From Desulfomicrobium apsheronum (GTDB lineage Bacteria > Desulfobacterota > Desulfovibrionia > Desulfovibrionales > Desulfomicrobiaceae), in NCBI RefSeq assembly GCF_900114115.1, contig NZ_FORX01000010.1, forward strand, positions 1 through 64,000: a stretch of 64,000 nucleotides of DNA, given 5' to 3'. Numbering within the stretch: position 1 is the stretch's first letter; each line of letters opens with the position of its first letter. The notes beneath the pieces were generated by a model. It was not told the DNA's origin, made no database searches, and saw only the letters and a list, made by a program, of their open reading frames with translations. Below, piece by piece: positions 1-7,839 of the stretch. The position numbers and the translations under genes were made by a program.

Positions 1-2
1 TG

Positions 3-317
3 GCAAAGCAAAGAACGGAGTTGGTCGAACGAAGTTTCCAGCATGTGCTCGATCGTGGCGGAATGCGGCGAACACACCTTCGGGGACAGGAAAACGTCCA
101 CAAACGATACCTCTTGTGCGTGGCCGGGTTCAATCTCGGCCTGCTGATGCGCCAGTTGATAGGTTTCGGGACCCCGAAGGGGTATTTTTACCTCAATTCA
201 GCGCAAATTGTTATTATTGTTTGGGGACGGATGGTCGTTTCGATGATTTTGGTTGAGATGAAGAGCGAGACTGGCGAAGAATTCGTCGGAACTCAGATTA
301 CCGTCGAGCTGTGTTGA
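3..317 (+). pseudogene. DDE transposase, C-terminal fragment cut by the window edge
   Basis: The reading frame is open from the left edge of the window and ends at TGA 315-317, giving 104 visible residues. Its early part reads ELVERSF followed by GGMRRTHLRG and AGFNLGLLMRQLIGFGTP, a pattern I recognise from the C-terminal end of DDE transposases of the IS4/IS5/IS1182 kind; the exact IS family is uncertain. TTG at 21 is not a real start, because homology continues upstream to the edge. The DDE catalytic residues would lie outside the window, so I cannot say whether the gene is intact. It abuts an unrelated transposase relic on the opposite strand with no spacer, which suggests a deletion or nested insertion. 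Confidence 0.7.
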
Positions 318-521
318 TCATGAATAAATCAACGGGCTGTTAGCCTTCATGTCTTCCGTGGTCTGCGCGGCGGGGAATCGTTCGAAGAGGTATTTCAGGT
401 AGGCTTGGGGCTCGATCTCATTAGCCTTGGCAAGTTTCCACCAGGAAAAAGAGCATGGCGCTGGCGTCAGCACCCTTGGGATTAAGACGAATTAGGAAAG
501 GGCGAATCTTCGCGCCTAGGA
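318..521 (-). pseudogene. IS66-family transposase (TnpC) C-terminal relic, frameshifted
   Basis: Reading the minus strand gives KIRPFLI, then PKGADASAMLF, and in another frame AYLKYLFERFPAAQTTEDMK, ending at TGA 318-320. This is the familiar C-terminus of IS66 transposases, where IRPFVIG, KGA-ASA-LYSL-ETAKANG and a YL-YLFE-LP segment follow each other. Two kinds of damage are visible. One extra T near 433 shifts the frame inside the ETAKANG motif, and several residues are missing between IRPF and KGAD. The element is therefore dead. The left limit is the stop codon; the right limit is approximate, because homology fades into the AT-rich DNA that follows. Confidence 0.75.
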
Positions 522-566
522 CCAAGTAAACACTTCTAAACAAAAATGGCTAGAATCCTTTGTTAT

Positions 567-1523
567 TCACTTAAAAGCTAATACTTTTTTTTCTTTTACA
601 CATTTATGAGTACTTCTTAGCCATCTCAATAAATCATTTTCATCTTTATCCCCTAGATACTCTTTCTTTCTGTCTTTTCTTTTCATATTTAGGCTTTTAA
701 ATACATCTGTTGAATAAAACCAACTTAATACATTTCCAGAATTATATTTACCTTTTGAAAAATAGATTTTTTCCCATAAATAAAGACCTATCGATCGAGA
801 AAAGTTACTTGAAATGTTGAATTTAAAATCATTAATTTTTTTCAAGTAATTATTATATTCAAAAAAATCTTCTTTTTTTGCAAATTTCTTTTTTAAAACA
901 CTCTTGTTAATTTCGTTTATTTTCAACTCAACACTCGCGATATTCAAATAATCTTTAAAATTATATTTTGACTGATCAATATTTATTTCTATACTACTTA
1001 AAAAATTATCATAATCTTGAACTAGTTCATCTTCAATATTATTGTCAATTTTACAATTTACAGTAGATGATATCAAAAATTTGTACGATCTGTCAGTGAA
1101 GAAATGAGGGAACGGATTCACATAAAAATTATCATTTTCTACATTCTTAATTGAGTAATACCCAAATGGTTTAAATCTAAATTGCCACGGATAAAATTCA
1201 TTTTTTATCATTAATTTATACAATTTATACAAAGATTTTAATTCGCTTTTCGTGAATATTGAAAAATAATCATCGATTTCTCTATAATTTCTATTTCTTA
1301 ATTCATCTGAAAGACAATTTTTAATTGTTTTAAAAAATACAAAAACCATAGCTTTTTTTAGCTCATCATGATTGATTTCAATCACATCTCGTAACTCATA
1401 AACATATTTTAATACATTATTATAATCGTCAGACATTGAATATGAATATGCGTTAGTATAAATATAACACCATCGAATATAGCTTTTCATATAAACATTA
1501 TAGTCTAGTCCGTTATTACTCAT
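567..1523 (-). CDS. AT-rich hypothetical protein, possibly DUF6387-like
   Basis: A 318-residue soluble protein, rich in Lys, Asn, Tyr, Phe and Ile. I saw no signal peptide or membrane segment. I chose ATG 1521-1523 because GAGGTG (1531-1536) lies 7 nt upstream; a further ATG five codons earlier has no such site. Base composition is strikingly AT-rich beside neighbours that are well over 55 percent GC, so the gene was almost certainly acquired. The last 80 residues contain RSIGLYLWEKI and end with a Trp-Leu-Arg and Cys-Val pattern that reminds me of DUF6387, a family of unknown function; this match is from memory and weak. It sits between transposase relics and a tRNA 3' end, a common place for defence or cargo genes. 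Function unknown. Confidence 0.7.
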   Translation of the reverse strand: MSNNGLDYNVYMKSYIRWCYIYTNAYSYSMSDDYNNVLKYVYELRDVIEINHDELKKAMVFVFFKTIKNCLSDELRNRNYREIDDYFSIFTKSELKSLYKLYKLMIKNEFYPWQFRFKPFGYYSIKNVENDNFYVNPFPHFFTDRSYKFLISSTVNCKIDNNIEDELVQDYDNFLSSIEINIDQSKYNFKDYLNIASVELKINEINKSVLKKKFAKKEDFFEYNNYLKKINDFKFNISSNFSRSIGLYLWEKIYFSKGKYNSGNVLSWFYSTDVFKSLNMKRKDRKKEYLGDKDENDLLRWLRSTHKCVKEKKVLAFK

Positions 1524-1763
1524 CAAAACACACCTCATATGAATTTGTAGTATTAATTTTATCGAACATCAAATCTCGTGGCAAGTAGTTAGAAATTATA
1601 TCTCACAAGACGATTGCCTATTGGAATTTTCCAAAATCCTGTGAAGTTGTAAGCGCGCTGTTTGCCACCGGAAAAATGGGTCACGGCCCCAGCATGTCGC
1701 GCCAAATAGCCCGCTAATCCAGCAGCGCGAAAATAATCAAACCACCCGCCAACACGCGTCACT

Positions 1764-1861
1764 CCAACACTCATCCCCCCCTATCCCCCTCGATCCCATC
1801 ATATCCCGTCTGTGCCAAACACTTCGCTTCCTCAAACAAGTGTTGGGCATAGTGTTGGGCA
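1764..1861. repeat. AGTGTTGGGCA repeats, candidate integrase arm-type sites
   Basis: AGTGTTGGGCA occurs as two exact direct repeats at 1839-1849 and 1851-1861, with a 12-bp period. An inverted copy with one mismatch is at 1813-1823, and a partial inverted copy (CCAACACT) at 1764-1771. Short repeats of this kind just outside a tRNA 3' end are typical of the arm sites bound by tyrosine integrases. That interpretation is inference, because no integrase gene is in the window. Confidence 0.5.
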
Positions 1862-1865
1862 GGCA

Positions 1866-1910
1866 AAAAAAGAAAAGAAAAAAGGACCTAGATTTTACAT
1901 CTAAGTCCTT
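1866..1910 (-). terminator. Rho-independent terminator of tRNA-Pro
   Basis: Twelve-base arms at 1882-1893 and 1899-1910 pair with one G-U on the minus-strand RNA, with a 5-nt loop. An A-rich run on the plus strand (1863-1883) gives the U-rich tail. It lies directly downstream of the tRNA on the same strand. Confidence 0.8.
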
Positions 1911-1919
1911 GATTTCTAT

Positions 1920-1996
1920 TGGTCGGGGCGAGAGGATTCGAACCTCCGGCCCTCGGTTCCCAAAACCGATGCGCTACCAAACTGCGCTACGCCCCG
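1920..1996 (-). tRNA. tRNA-Pro (anticodon TGG)
   Basis: The minus strand folds into a 77-nt tRNA. The acceptor stem is CGGGGCG/CGCCCCG (1990-1996 and 1924-1930), followed by discriminator A and an encoded CCA (1920-1922). The anticodon stem TCGGT/ACCGA encloses the loop TTTGGGA, so the anticodon is TGG, which reads proline codons. The T arm GGTTCGAATCC is canonical. The 3' end faces the acquired DNA at 1-1900, as expected for a tRNA used as an integration site. Confidence 0.95.
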
Positions 1997-2091
1997 AAGA
2001 GCGCCGTATCTACACAGGCGCGCTTAACACTGTCAACAGGTTTCTCGATCGGGCTCTGGACAGGGTTTGAGCTTGGTCTTAGATACATCGA

Positions 2092-2874
2092 ATGCGCCCG
2101 ATTATCGTTCTACTCACTGATTTTGGTCTCCTCGATCCCTATGTCGGTCAGATGAAGGGAGTCATTCTGCGTGAGGCGCCGGACGCGTGCATCGTAGATC
2201 TTTGCCACGAAGTGGTCGCGCACGACAGTGTTCAGGCTGGTTTTCTGTTGCAAGCCAGCCATGGCCACTTTCCGCCGCAAAGCATCTTCGTGAGCGTGGT
2301 CGATCCGGGCGTTGGGTCAGACAGGTTCATCGTGCTGGCCCAGCGGGAGAATCAGTTCTTCCTGGCCCCGGACAACGGGCTGCTGTCGTTTCTGATCGAC
2401 GAGCCCGTGTCGTGGTGGCGGATTGACGCGCAGGCCTTCGCCGCCGGCAACACCTTTCACGGTCGGGACATATTCGCGCCCATCGCCGCGCGACTGGCCC
2501 TGGGCGCGACGCCGCAAGCCTTCGGGTCGCGCGTCGCGCCGGACACGATCATACGCCACGATCTCAACTGGGCCGAAATCGGGAATCCTGTCGTTGACTG
2601 CACGGTCCTGCACGTGGACCGTTTCGGCAACTGCCTCGTGAATCTGCGCGCCGAACATTTTCATGAATCGCCAAGGACCTGGCTCCTCGATGACGGCAGA
2701 AGCGTCGTCAAGGCCGCCGCCTACGCGGAGCTCGCTCCCGGACAGATCGGCCTTCTGGCAGGCAGTCAGGGCGTGCTGGAACTGGCGGTAAACCAGGGCG
2801 ACTGCGCCCGTACCCTTGGCCTTGCCCCCGGCCTGAACATCCGCCTGACCCGAAAGGACACCCCGCATCCGTGA
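2092..2874 (+). CDS. SAM hydroxide adenosyltransferase (SAM hydrolase, DUF62 family)
   Basis: A 260-residue protein of the DUF62 / SAM-dependent halogenase-like family. Characterised bacterial and archaeal members hydrolyse S-adenosylmethionine to adenosine and methionine. Family signatures are visible in order: LLTDFGLLDPYVGQMKG at the N-terminus, VVDPGVGSDR near residue 70, DNGLL, and FHGRDIFAPIAA near residue 120. The Asp, Arg and His of the family's water-activating triad lie in the last motifs. The C-terminal beta domain carries VDRFGNCLVNL. No good Shine-Dalgarno precedes ATG 2092, but it is the natural start of the conserved region. The stop overlaps the start of cobS by 4 nt, so the two are probably co-transcribed. 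The cytosolic role of SAM hydrolysis here is unknown. Confidence 0.9.
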   Translation: MRPIIVLLTDFGLLDPYVGQMKGVILREAPDACIVDLCHEVVAHDSVQAGFLLQASHGHFPPQSIFVSVVDPGVGSDRFIVLAQRENQFFLAPDNGLLSFLIDEPVSWWRIDAQAFAAGNTFHGRDIFAPIAARLALGATPQAFGSRVAPDTIIRHDLNWAEIGNPVVDCTVLHVDRFGNCLVNLRAEHFHESPRTWLLDDGRSVVKAAAYAELAPGQIGLLAGSQGVLELAVNQGDCARTLGLAPGLNIRLTRKDTPHP

Positions 2875-3599
2875 ACCCGCTCCAAGACTTCCTCGTGGCC
2901 CTGACTTTCCTGACCCGCCTGGGCCGCGCCCATATCACCACCTCCGAGGCCATCAGCAAGTCCATGCCCATGTATCCGATGGTAGGGCTGCTCCTCGGGC
3001 TGATCCTGGCTCTTTGCTCCAGGCTCCCGCTCTCGTCCTGGGTCCTGGCCTGGATTCTGACCGGGCTCAACATCTACCTGACTCGGGGCCTGCACTGGGA
3101 CGGCTGGGCCGATCTGTGGGACGGATGGGGCAGCGGCGCGACGGGCGAGCGCTTCTGGGCCATCGTCAAGGACAGCCATATCGGAGCCTTCGGCACCATG
3201 GGCCTCATCTTGGGCCTGGGACTTCAGGCCGCGCTCCTTGAAGCAGCCGTTTCCCGCGATGCGTGGCCGGCGCTCATCCTTGCCCCTGTTTTTGGCCGGT
3301 TTTCCTGCCTGGTGCTGGCCCGCATGAGCCAAAACCTGTCCCGCCCGGGCCTCGGACAAAACGCCGTGCAGGGCGCAACGCGCTCCGCCCTGGTCGTGGG
3401 CGGATGCACCACCCTGCTCCCGGCCCTGGCTTTGGCCCCGAGCCATCTGGTCCTGAGCCTCGCGCTGACCAGTGCCGTCCTGGCTGCGCTGCTGGCCCTT
3501 GGCCGCAAGCAGGGCGGGGTAAACGGCGATTTTCTGGGAGCCGCCATCATTGCAGGGGAGATCTGCGTTCTTCTTCCCCTCTCCCTGCCGATCTGGTAA
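2871..3599 (+). CDS. cobS: Adenosylcobinamide-GDP ribazoletransferase (cobalamin synthase)
   Basis: A 242-residue polytopic membrane protein that joins adenosylcobinamide-GDP to alpha-ribazole in the last steps of cobalamin synthesis. Typical CobS features are present: FLTRLG near residue 15, then RGLHWDGWADLWDGWGSG near residue 78, then the conserved KDSHIGAFGTMGL near residue 104, followed by several hydrophobic helices. Length is normal for the family. The start is GTG 2871, which overlaps the SAM hydrolase stop as GTGA and implies translational coupling. No other cobalamin gene is nearby, so this is an isolated member of the pathway in the window. Confidence 0.93.
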   Translation: MNPLQDFLVALTFLTRLGRAHITTSEAISKSMPMYPMVGLLLGLILALCSRLPLSSWVLAWILTGLNIYLTRGLHWDGWADLWDGWGSGATGERFWAIVKDSHIGAFGTMGLILGLGLQAALLEAAVSRDAWPALILAPVFGRFSCLVLARMSQNLSRPGLGQNAVQGATRSALVVGGCTTLLPALALAPSHLVLSLALTSAVLAALLALGRKQGGVNGDFLGAAIIAGEICVLLPLSLPIW

Positions 3600-3691
3600 G
3601 TATTGATAGGTATCCCGCGTTTTTGAACGACTGTTCAGGGCCTTAGCATAAGTCCGAAAACCATACATGCAGATCGGCACACCAGCAGGCC

Positions 3692-3722
3692 GTGGGGCCT
3701 TCATTGACCCCCCTTTTTTTTT
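3692..3722 (+). terminator. Possible terminator after cobS
   Basis: A short GGGG...CCCC hairpin (3694-3713) runs straight into nine or more T residues. The stem is weak but the T tract is strong and lies about 90 nt after the cobS stop. Confidence 0.4.
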
Positions 3723-3815
3723 AAGTTAGCAGCGCCACAAACGCCTTTATTAAGTGGTCACTCAAGGTCTTCACTTCTAGCCGACCACACGGCGTAATCC
3801 ATACAGGAGAACACA

Positions 3816-4898
3816 ATGGACTTCCCACAACTCAAGATCGGTGATCTTGTTGCAAAAATCCCCATCATCCAGGGCGGCATGGGTGTTGGCATTTCCCTTT
3901 CCGGGCTGGCTTCGGCCGTGGCCAAGGAAGGCGGCATCGGCGTCATCGCCGCCGCCATGATCGGCATGGGCGAACCCGATATCGGAAGCAATTACCGCGA
4001 AGCGAACACGCGCGCCCTGGCCCGCGAACTCCGCAAGGCCCGCGAAATAACAGACGGCATCCTGGGCGTGAACATCATGGTCGCCCTGACCAACTTCAGT
4101 GACCTGGTCAAGACATCCATCAAGGAAGGCGCGGACGTCATCTTCGCCGGTGCCGGCCTGCCCCTGGATCTGCCCTCCTACATCAAGGACGGAGCCAAGA
4201 CCAAGCTCGTGCCCATCATCTCCTCGGCCCGGGCCGCCAGCATCATCTGCAAGAAATGGCTGTCGAAGTTCGATTACCTGCCCGACGCTTTCGTGGTCGA
4301 AGGCCCCAAGGCCGGTGGACACCTCGGCTTCAAGCCCGAGCAGCTCGACGACCCCGAATTCTCGCTTGAAAAGACCGTGCCCGAAGTCATCGAGGCCGTT
4401 CGCGAATTCGAGGCCAAAGCCGGTCGCCCGATCCCGGTCATCGCCGCAGGCGGTGTCTATGACGGCGCGGACATCCACAAGTACCTGAAGATGGGCGCGG
4501 CGGGCGTGCAGATGGGCACACGCTTTGTGGCCACTCACGAATGCGACGCGGATATCAAATTCAAGGAAAGCTACGTAAACGCCACGGAAAAAGACATCCA
4601 GATCATCAAGAGCCCCGTGGGCCTGCCCGGACGTGCGGTCAGCGGACCCTTTCTCGACGATGTGAACAGCGGCCTCAAAAAGCCTTTCAAGTGCCCCTTC
4701 CACTGCATCAGCTCCTGCGACTTCACCAAGAGCCCTTATTGCATCGCGCTCGCGCTGGTGAACGCCAAGAAGGGACAGCTCAAGCACGGTTTCGCCTTTG
4801 CGGGCGCCAACGCCTACAGGGTGAACGCCATCATCTCCGTGAAGGAGCTCATCGAGTCCCTGCGCCAGGGCTATATCGCGGCCGCCAGCGCCGCCTAG
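3816..4898 (+). CDS. Nitronate monooxygenase-like FMN flavoprotein (NPD/FabK family)
   Basis: A 360-residue FMN-dependent TIM-barrel enzyme of the 2-nitropropane dioxygenase / enoyl-reductase II superfamily. The N-terminus has PIIQGGMGVGISLSGLASAV, the phosphate-binding start of this fold. EGPKAGGHLGFK near residue 170 contains the catalytic His region. AAGGVYDGADIHKYLKMGA followed by GVQMGTRFVAT near residue 230 is the FMN phosphate-binding site. The last 80 residues carry a cluster of three Cys (CPFHCISSC) that classical nitronate monooxygenases lack; the meaning is unclear. It stands alone between two terminator-like elements. The substrate cannot be told from sequence: nitronate oxidation or NAD(P)H-dependent reduction are both possible. 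Confidence 0.85.
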   Translation: MDFPQLKIGDLVAKIPIIQGGMGVGISLSGLASAVAKEGGIGVIAAAMIGMGEPDIGSNYREANTRALARELRKAREITDGILGVNIMVALTNFSDLVKTSIKEGADVIFAGAGLPLDLPSYIKDGAKTKLVPIISSARAASIICKKWLSKFDYLPDAFVVEGPKAGGHLGFKPEQLDDPEFSLEKTVPEVIEAVREFEAKAGRPIPVIAAGGVYDGADIHKYLKMGAAGVQMGTRFVATHECDADIKFKESYVNATEKDIQIIKSPVGLPGRAVSGPFLDDVNSGLKKPFKCPFHCISSCDFTKSPYCIALALVNAKKGQLKHGFAFAGANAYRVNAIISVKELIESLRQGYIAAASAA

Positions 4899-4922
4899 CA
4901 AAAAGCGGCCAAAAGCCTCCCG

Positions 4923-4951
4923 AAGCCCGGCCGGAATAGCCGGGCTTTTTT
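4923..4951 (+). terminator. Rho-independent terminator
   Basis: Perfect 9-bp arms AAGCCCGGC (4923-4931) and GCCGGGCTT (4939-4947) with a 7-nt loop are followed by a run of T. It lies 24 nt after the flavoprotein stop and separates it from fliJ. Confidence 0.9.
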
Positions 4952-4978
4952 GTGCACGCTTTTTGCTGGCATACCGAC

Positions 4979-5422
4979 ATGGCACGCCCCTTTCTGTTCA
5001 AACTTGAAAAGATCCTGGAATACCGCAGGCAGCTCGAAGACCAGGCAAAACTGGCCTTGAGCCTTACCAGACAACAGGTCGCGGAACAGAAACTGCGTCT
5101 CGAAGCCCTGCACAAAGACCTGGAAGCCTGTCTTGTCGAACTCAGCGCGATCAAACAAATGACCCAGCCGGAGCTGTGGCTCTGGTCGGGCTGGCGAAAA
5201 CGTCTGGAACTTGACAAAACACAGGCACAGGCAAAACTTGTCGAACTGCAAAAGCTGGCCGAAACCCGTCGGCTCGAACTGGTGACAAAAGCCAAGGACC
5301 GCAAACTCCTGGAGAAACTCCGGGCCAAACAGGCAGAAAAACATGTTCAGGAAGAACAGCGAAAAGAGCAAAAGGAATTCGACGAAACAGGCACCCTCCG
5401 CCACGGGCGCACGCCTTACTAG
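4979..5422 (+). CDS. fliJ: FliJ-like flagellar export chaperone
   Basis: A 147-residue, almost wholly helical coiled-coil protein, very rich in Lys, Glu, Gln and Leu. The opening FLFKLEKILEYRRQLEDQAK is the typical start of FliJ, the small cytoplasmic component that links the type III export gate to the FliI ATPase during flagellar assembly. I placed the start at ATG 4979; an upstream GTG at 4952 lies in the terminator and gives an unlikely leader. The last 80 bp overlap the next gene, a MotE-like protein, in another frame. In Desulfovibrio-type genomes such a pair usually closes a flagellar operon, but fliI, fliG and the other partners are not in this window. Confidence 0.8.
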   Translation: MARPFLFKLEKILEYRRQLEDQAKLALSLTRQQVAEQKLRLEALHKDLEACLVELSAIKQMTQPELWLWSGWRKRLELDKTQAQAKLVELQKLAETRRLELVTKAKDRKLLEKLRAKQAEKHVQEEQRKEQKEFDETGTLRHGRTPY

Positions 5423-5996
5423 GCTGGTCCAGGCCTTCATCGCCCTCGCGGCCGTCAAGCTGGCCGCCATCTGCCTGCTCTGGATTCCGCCCACTCTCCC
5501 CGACAATCCCTTGCTGCAGCCCGTGATCATCCGTCCGGCCATTGCCGCAACCCAGGCCCTGGCGCAGGAACCGGCCGCGCCCTCCACGCAGGACAACGCC
5601 ACCGATTCCGACGCCCAGGCAAATCAGCCCCAGGACCTCAATGCCCGGGAACAGGCCCTGGCCAAGAAAGAGGCGGAACTGAAGGCACTGGAAGCGCAGG
5701 TCGATCAAAAGCTCACCACATTGCGGGAGCTTGAAATCAGGATGCAAAACCTGATCGACTCCGCCGCAAGCATCCAGGACGAGAAGATGGTGCACCTGAT
5801 CGACGTCTATTCGAACATGAAGCCCAAGCAGGCAGCGGTGGTGCTGCAAACCCTGGAAGAACCCATTGCCGTCAGAATCCTGGCGGGGATGAGCGGCCGC
5901 AAGGCGGGGGAAATCCTGTCCTCGGTGCGGGCCGATCGCGCGGCAGCGCTCTCTGCGGCCCTGACCCGGCTGCAGACCGGCGAGAACGGGAACTGA
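5343..5996 (+). CDS. motE: MotE-like protein (MgtE N-terminal domain, flagellar-associated)
   Basis: A 217-residue protein with one membrane helix near residues 28-48 (FIALAAVKLAAICLLW), a low-complexity linker rich in Ala, Gln and Asp, a coiled coil at about 100-145 and a C-terminal MgtE-N-like helical domain. The C-terminal pattern VYSNMKPKQAAVVLQTLEE and RILAGMSGRKAGEILS matches MotE-type proteins, which help stator or export function near the flagellar motor. It overlaps fliJ by 80 bp, so the two are co-expressed, and ends 3 nt before truA. The function is inferred from domain layout and the fliJ context. Confidence 0.75.
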   Translation: MFRKNSEKSKRNSTKQAPSATGARLTRLVQAFIALAAVKLAAICLLWIPPTLPDNPLLQPVIIRPAIAATQALAQEPAAPSTQDNATDSDAQANQPQDLNAREQALAKKEAELKALEAQVDQKLTTLRELEIRMQNLIDSAASIQDEKMVHLIDVYSNMKPKQAAVVLQTLEEPIAVRILAGMSGRKAGEILSSVRADRAAALSAALTRLQTGENGN

Positions 5997-5999
5997 GGA

Positions 6000-6740
6000 A
6001 TGCCGCGCATCAGGCTTACCGTGGCCTACGTCGGCACCCGCTACCAGGGCTGGCAGATTCAGGGCCAGGGAGCGACCATCCAGGGCGCCATCGAGGACAA
6101 GCTGACCCGCATCTGCGGCGAACTGGTGCGGGTTCACGGCTCCGGACGCACGGACTCGGGCGTGCATGCCCTGGCGCAGGTAGCCCACTTCGACGTCCCG
6201 GAATCCAAGGCGCACATCCCCTGGCAACAGGCCCTGAACGCCATGCTGCCGGACGACATCGCCATTCTCGACGCAGTGGAAGCGCCCGAGGATTTTCATG
6301 CGCGCTTTTCGGTCCGCTCCAAGCGTTACGCCTACACCATCTGGACCGAGCCGCACTTCGTCCTGCCGCAACGGGCGCCCTTTGTCTGGGCCGTGCGCGG
6401 ACTTGATTTCGAGGCCATGGACCAGGCCGCGCAAGAACTGGCCGGAACCCACGATTTCGCGGCGTTCCAGAACGCCGGAACGGAGATCAAAGGCACCGTG
6501 CGCACTCTCGAACCCATTCTGCGCACCCAGGGGCAGAGCCCGGCGGAATGGATCTTTCGCTTTCAGGCCGACGGCTTTTTAAAACAGATGGTCCGCAACC
6601 TCATGGGACTGCTGGTCGAAGCAGGACGAGGCGGGCTGGCCCCCGGCGAAGTCCGCGCCATCCTCGAAGGATGTGATCGCCGCAAGGCCCCGGCCACGGC
6701 CCCGGCACGGGGACTCACGCTGGAGGAAGTCATCTATTAA
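6000..6740 (+). CDS. truA: tRNA pseudouridine(38-40) synthase TruA
   Basis: A 246-residue cytosolic enzyme that converts uridines 38-40 of the tRNA anticodon stem to pseudouridine. The active-site motif GSGRTDSGVHALAQ near residue 48 contains the catalytic Asp. Further family signatures are KRYAYTIW near 105, FQNAGTEIKGTVRTL near 155 and FLKQMVRNLMGLL near 195. Length is typical. Only 3 nt separate it from the motE stop, so it is probably in the same transcript. Confidence 0.96.
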   Translation: MPRIRLTVAYVGTRYQGWQIQGQGATIQGAIEDKLTRICGELVRVHGSGRTDSGVHALAQVAHFDVPESKAHIPWQQALNAMLPDDIAILDAVEAPEDFHARFSVRSKRYAYTIWTEPHFVLPQRAPFVWAVRGLDFEAMDQAAQELAGTHDFAAFQNAGTEIKGTVRTLEPILRTQGQSPAEWIFRFQADGFLKQMVRNLMGLLVEAGRGGLAPGEVRAILEGCDRRKAPATAPARGLTLEEVIY

Positions 6741-6824
6741 TGACTTTTAAAAAACATCCGATTGGTCAGGAATGCGCACCGGAATCCGCCTGCGTCGATA
6801 ACAAGCGCCCGTAAAGAGGTTTTC

Positions 6825-7664
6825 ATGGCTTTAAGCGATCTGCAAAAACTCTTCGTCGTTTCCACCGCCACCCAGATGTGGCAGCAGGATCTGCTCATGA
6901 ACGTCTACTTCCAGGGTTCATCGGTGGGCGCCAACCTGCGCGAAATGATACTTGGGCAGCAACCGGTCAAGCCCCTGACCAACCCCTTCGACGAGGCCAT
7001 CACCGGCAGGCTGCGCTCGGACAGCGCGGCCATCCGCCAGGCCGGCAAGAATGTGCAGGAAGCATCCGCCATGGTCGGCATCGCGGCCAGCGCGGTGGGC
7101 ACGATCAAAAGCACTTTAGAGGAAATGCTAAGCCTCGCCCAGCAGGTCAAGGACGGCGATCTGGCATACTCCGCGGATGTCGCCACGCAGTACAACGCCC
7201 TGCGCGACAAGGTCACGGGCATCATCGAATCGACCCAGTACAACGGCATCTCCCTGCTCGACGATACGCGATGGGGCACCGACCAGATCGACGCGGACGG
7301 CAATGTCTTCATCCAGTCGTTCGCCCAGGGCGCGAACGGCGGCTTCGACGTGACCTTCCAGAAACTCGACGCCACCGGTCTTGCCGCCCTCAGTGGCGCC
7401 GCCCTTGAAGACAATCCGGCAGGCAGCCTGCAAACCGAACTGGACACCCTCTCCGTCCATATCGGGGACATGACCACCCTTGAGGAAGTCTACTCCCAGC
7501 GCGAAGACGGCCTGAACTACCAGGCCACGGCCCTCGACTCCCAGGCGGATCTGCTCGATCAGGCCGTGGAAGCGCGGCGACAGACGCCGGTCCTGTCCCT
7601 GGAGGAAATCCTGATCCGGCTCCTCATGCGCGACACAGGCACCCTGCTCGACGAAACGAGCTGA
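6825..7664 (+). CDS. Flagellin-like protein
   Basis: A 279-residue protein that follows a Shine-Dalgarno (AAAGAGGT, 6813-6820). Residues 50-145 keep a recognisable flagellin D0/D1 helix pattern: GRLRSDSAAIRQAGKNVQEA, then a long amphipathic helix with IKSTLEEMLSLAQQVKDG, then STQYNGISLLDD, which corresponds to the conserved N-terminal NTEFNG-LLDG segment of flagellin. The N-terminal 50 residues and the C-terminus are divergent, and the usual final helix signature is not clear. It may be a minor filament component or a flagellin-related secreted protein. It lies after fliJ-motE-truA, which supports a flagellar role. Tandem degenerate evolution cannot be excluded. Confidence 0.65.
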   Translation: MALSDLQKLFVVSTATQMWQQDLLMNVYFQGSSVGANLREMILGQQPVKPLTNPFDEAITGRLRSDSAAIRQAGKNVQEASAMVGIAASAVGTIKSTLEEMLSLAQQVKDGDLAYSADVATQYNALRDKVTGIIESTQYNGISLLDDTRWGTDQIDADGNVFIQSFAQGANGGFDVTFQKLDATGLAALSGAALEDNPAGSLQTELDTLSVHIGDMTTLEEVYSQREDGLNYQATALDSQADLLDQAVEARRQTPVLSLEEILIRLLMRDTGTLLDETS

Positions 7665-7839
7665 CGCAGCGCGCGACGTCCATTTTTTTTCTTGCCCGTA
7701 AGCCTCTCCAAAACTTGCCCGCTGCCATTTTAGCGTTTACCTTCCGCTATCGAACCTTTTTTTGAGAACAAAACAACTCGGCAAGCACAAGCCTGCTCGT
7801 TCGGCAGGTCAACACGGGTCGAACCCGAAGAAGGTGACC

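Larger units (their letters stand above)
1539..1919. other. Gene-poor junction between AT-rich cargo gene and tRNA-Pro
   Basis: No convincing gene lies here. A minus-strand frame of 61 codons (1589-1774) has no ribosome binding site and no recognisable motif. Base composition changes from AT-rich to GC-rich across the stretch. It contains several copies of an AGTGTTGGGCA-type repeat and the tRNA terminator, annotated separately. No integrase gene is visible between the tRNA and the AT-rich gene. Confidence 0.5.

Noticed and set aside
1589-1774. 61-codon minus-strand frame between the AT-rich gene and tRNA-Pro
   Set aside because: No ribosome site and no recognisable motif; I considered an integrase remnant but found no catalytic signature.
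6745-6790. GG-N10-GC sequence upstream of the flagellin-like gene as a sigma54 promoter
   Set aside because: Apart from the two dinucleotides it does not resemble TGGCAC-N5-TTGC, and such spacing is common by chance in GC-rich DNA.
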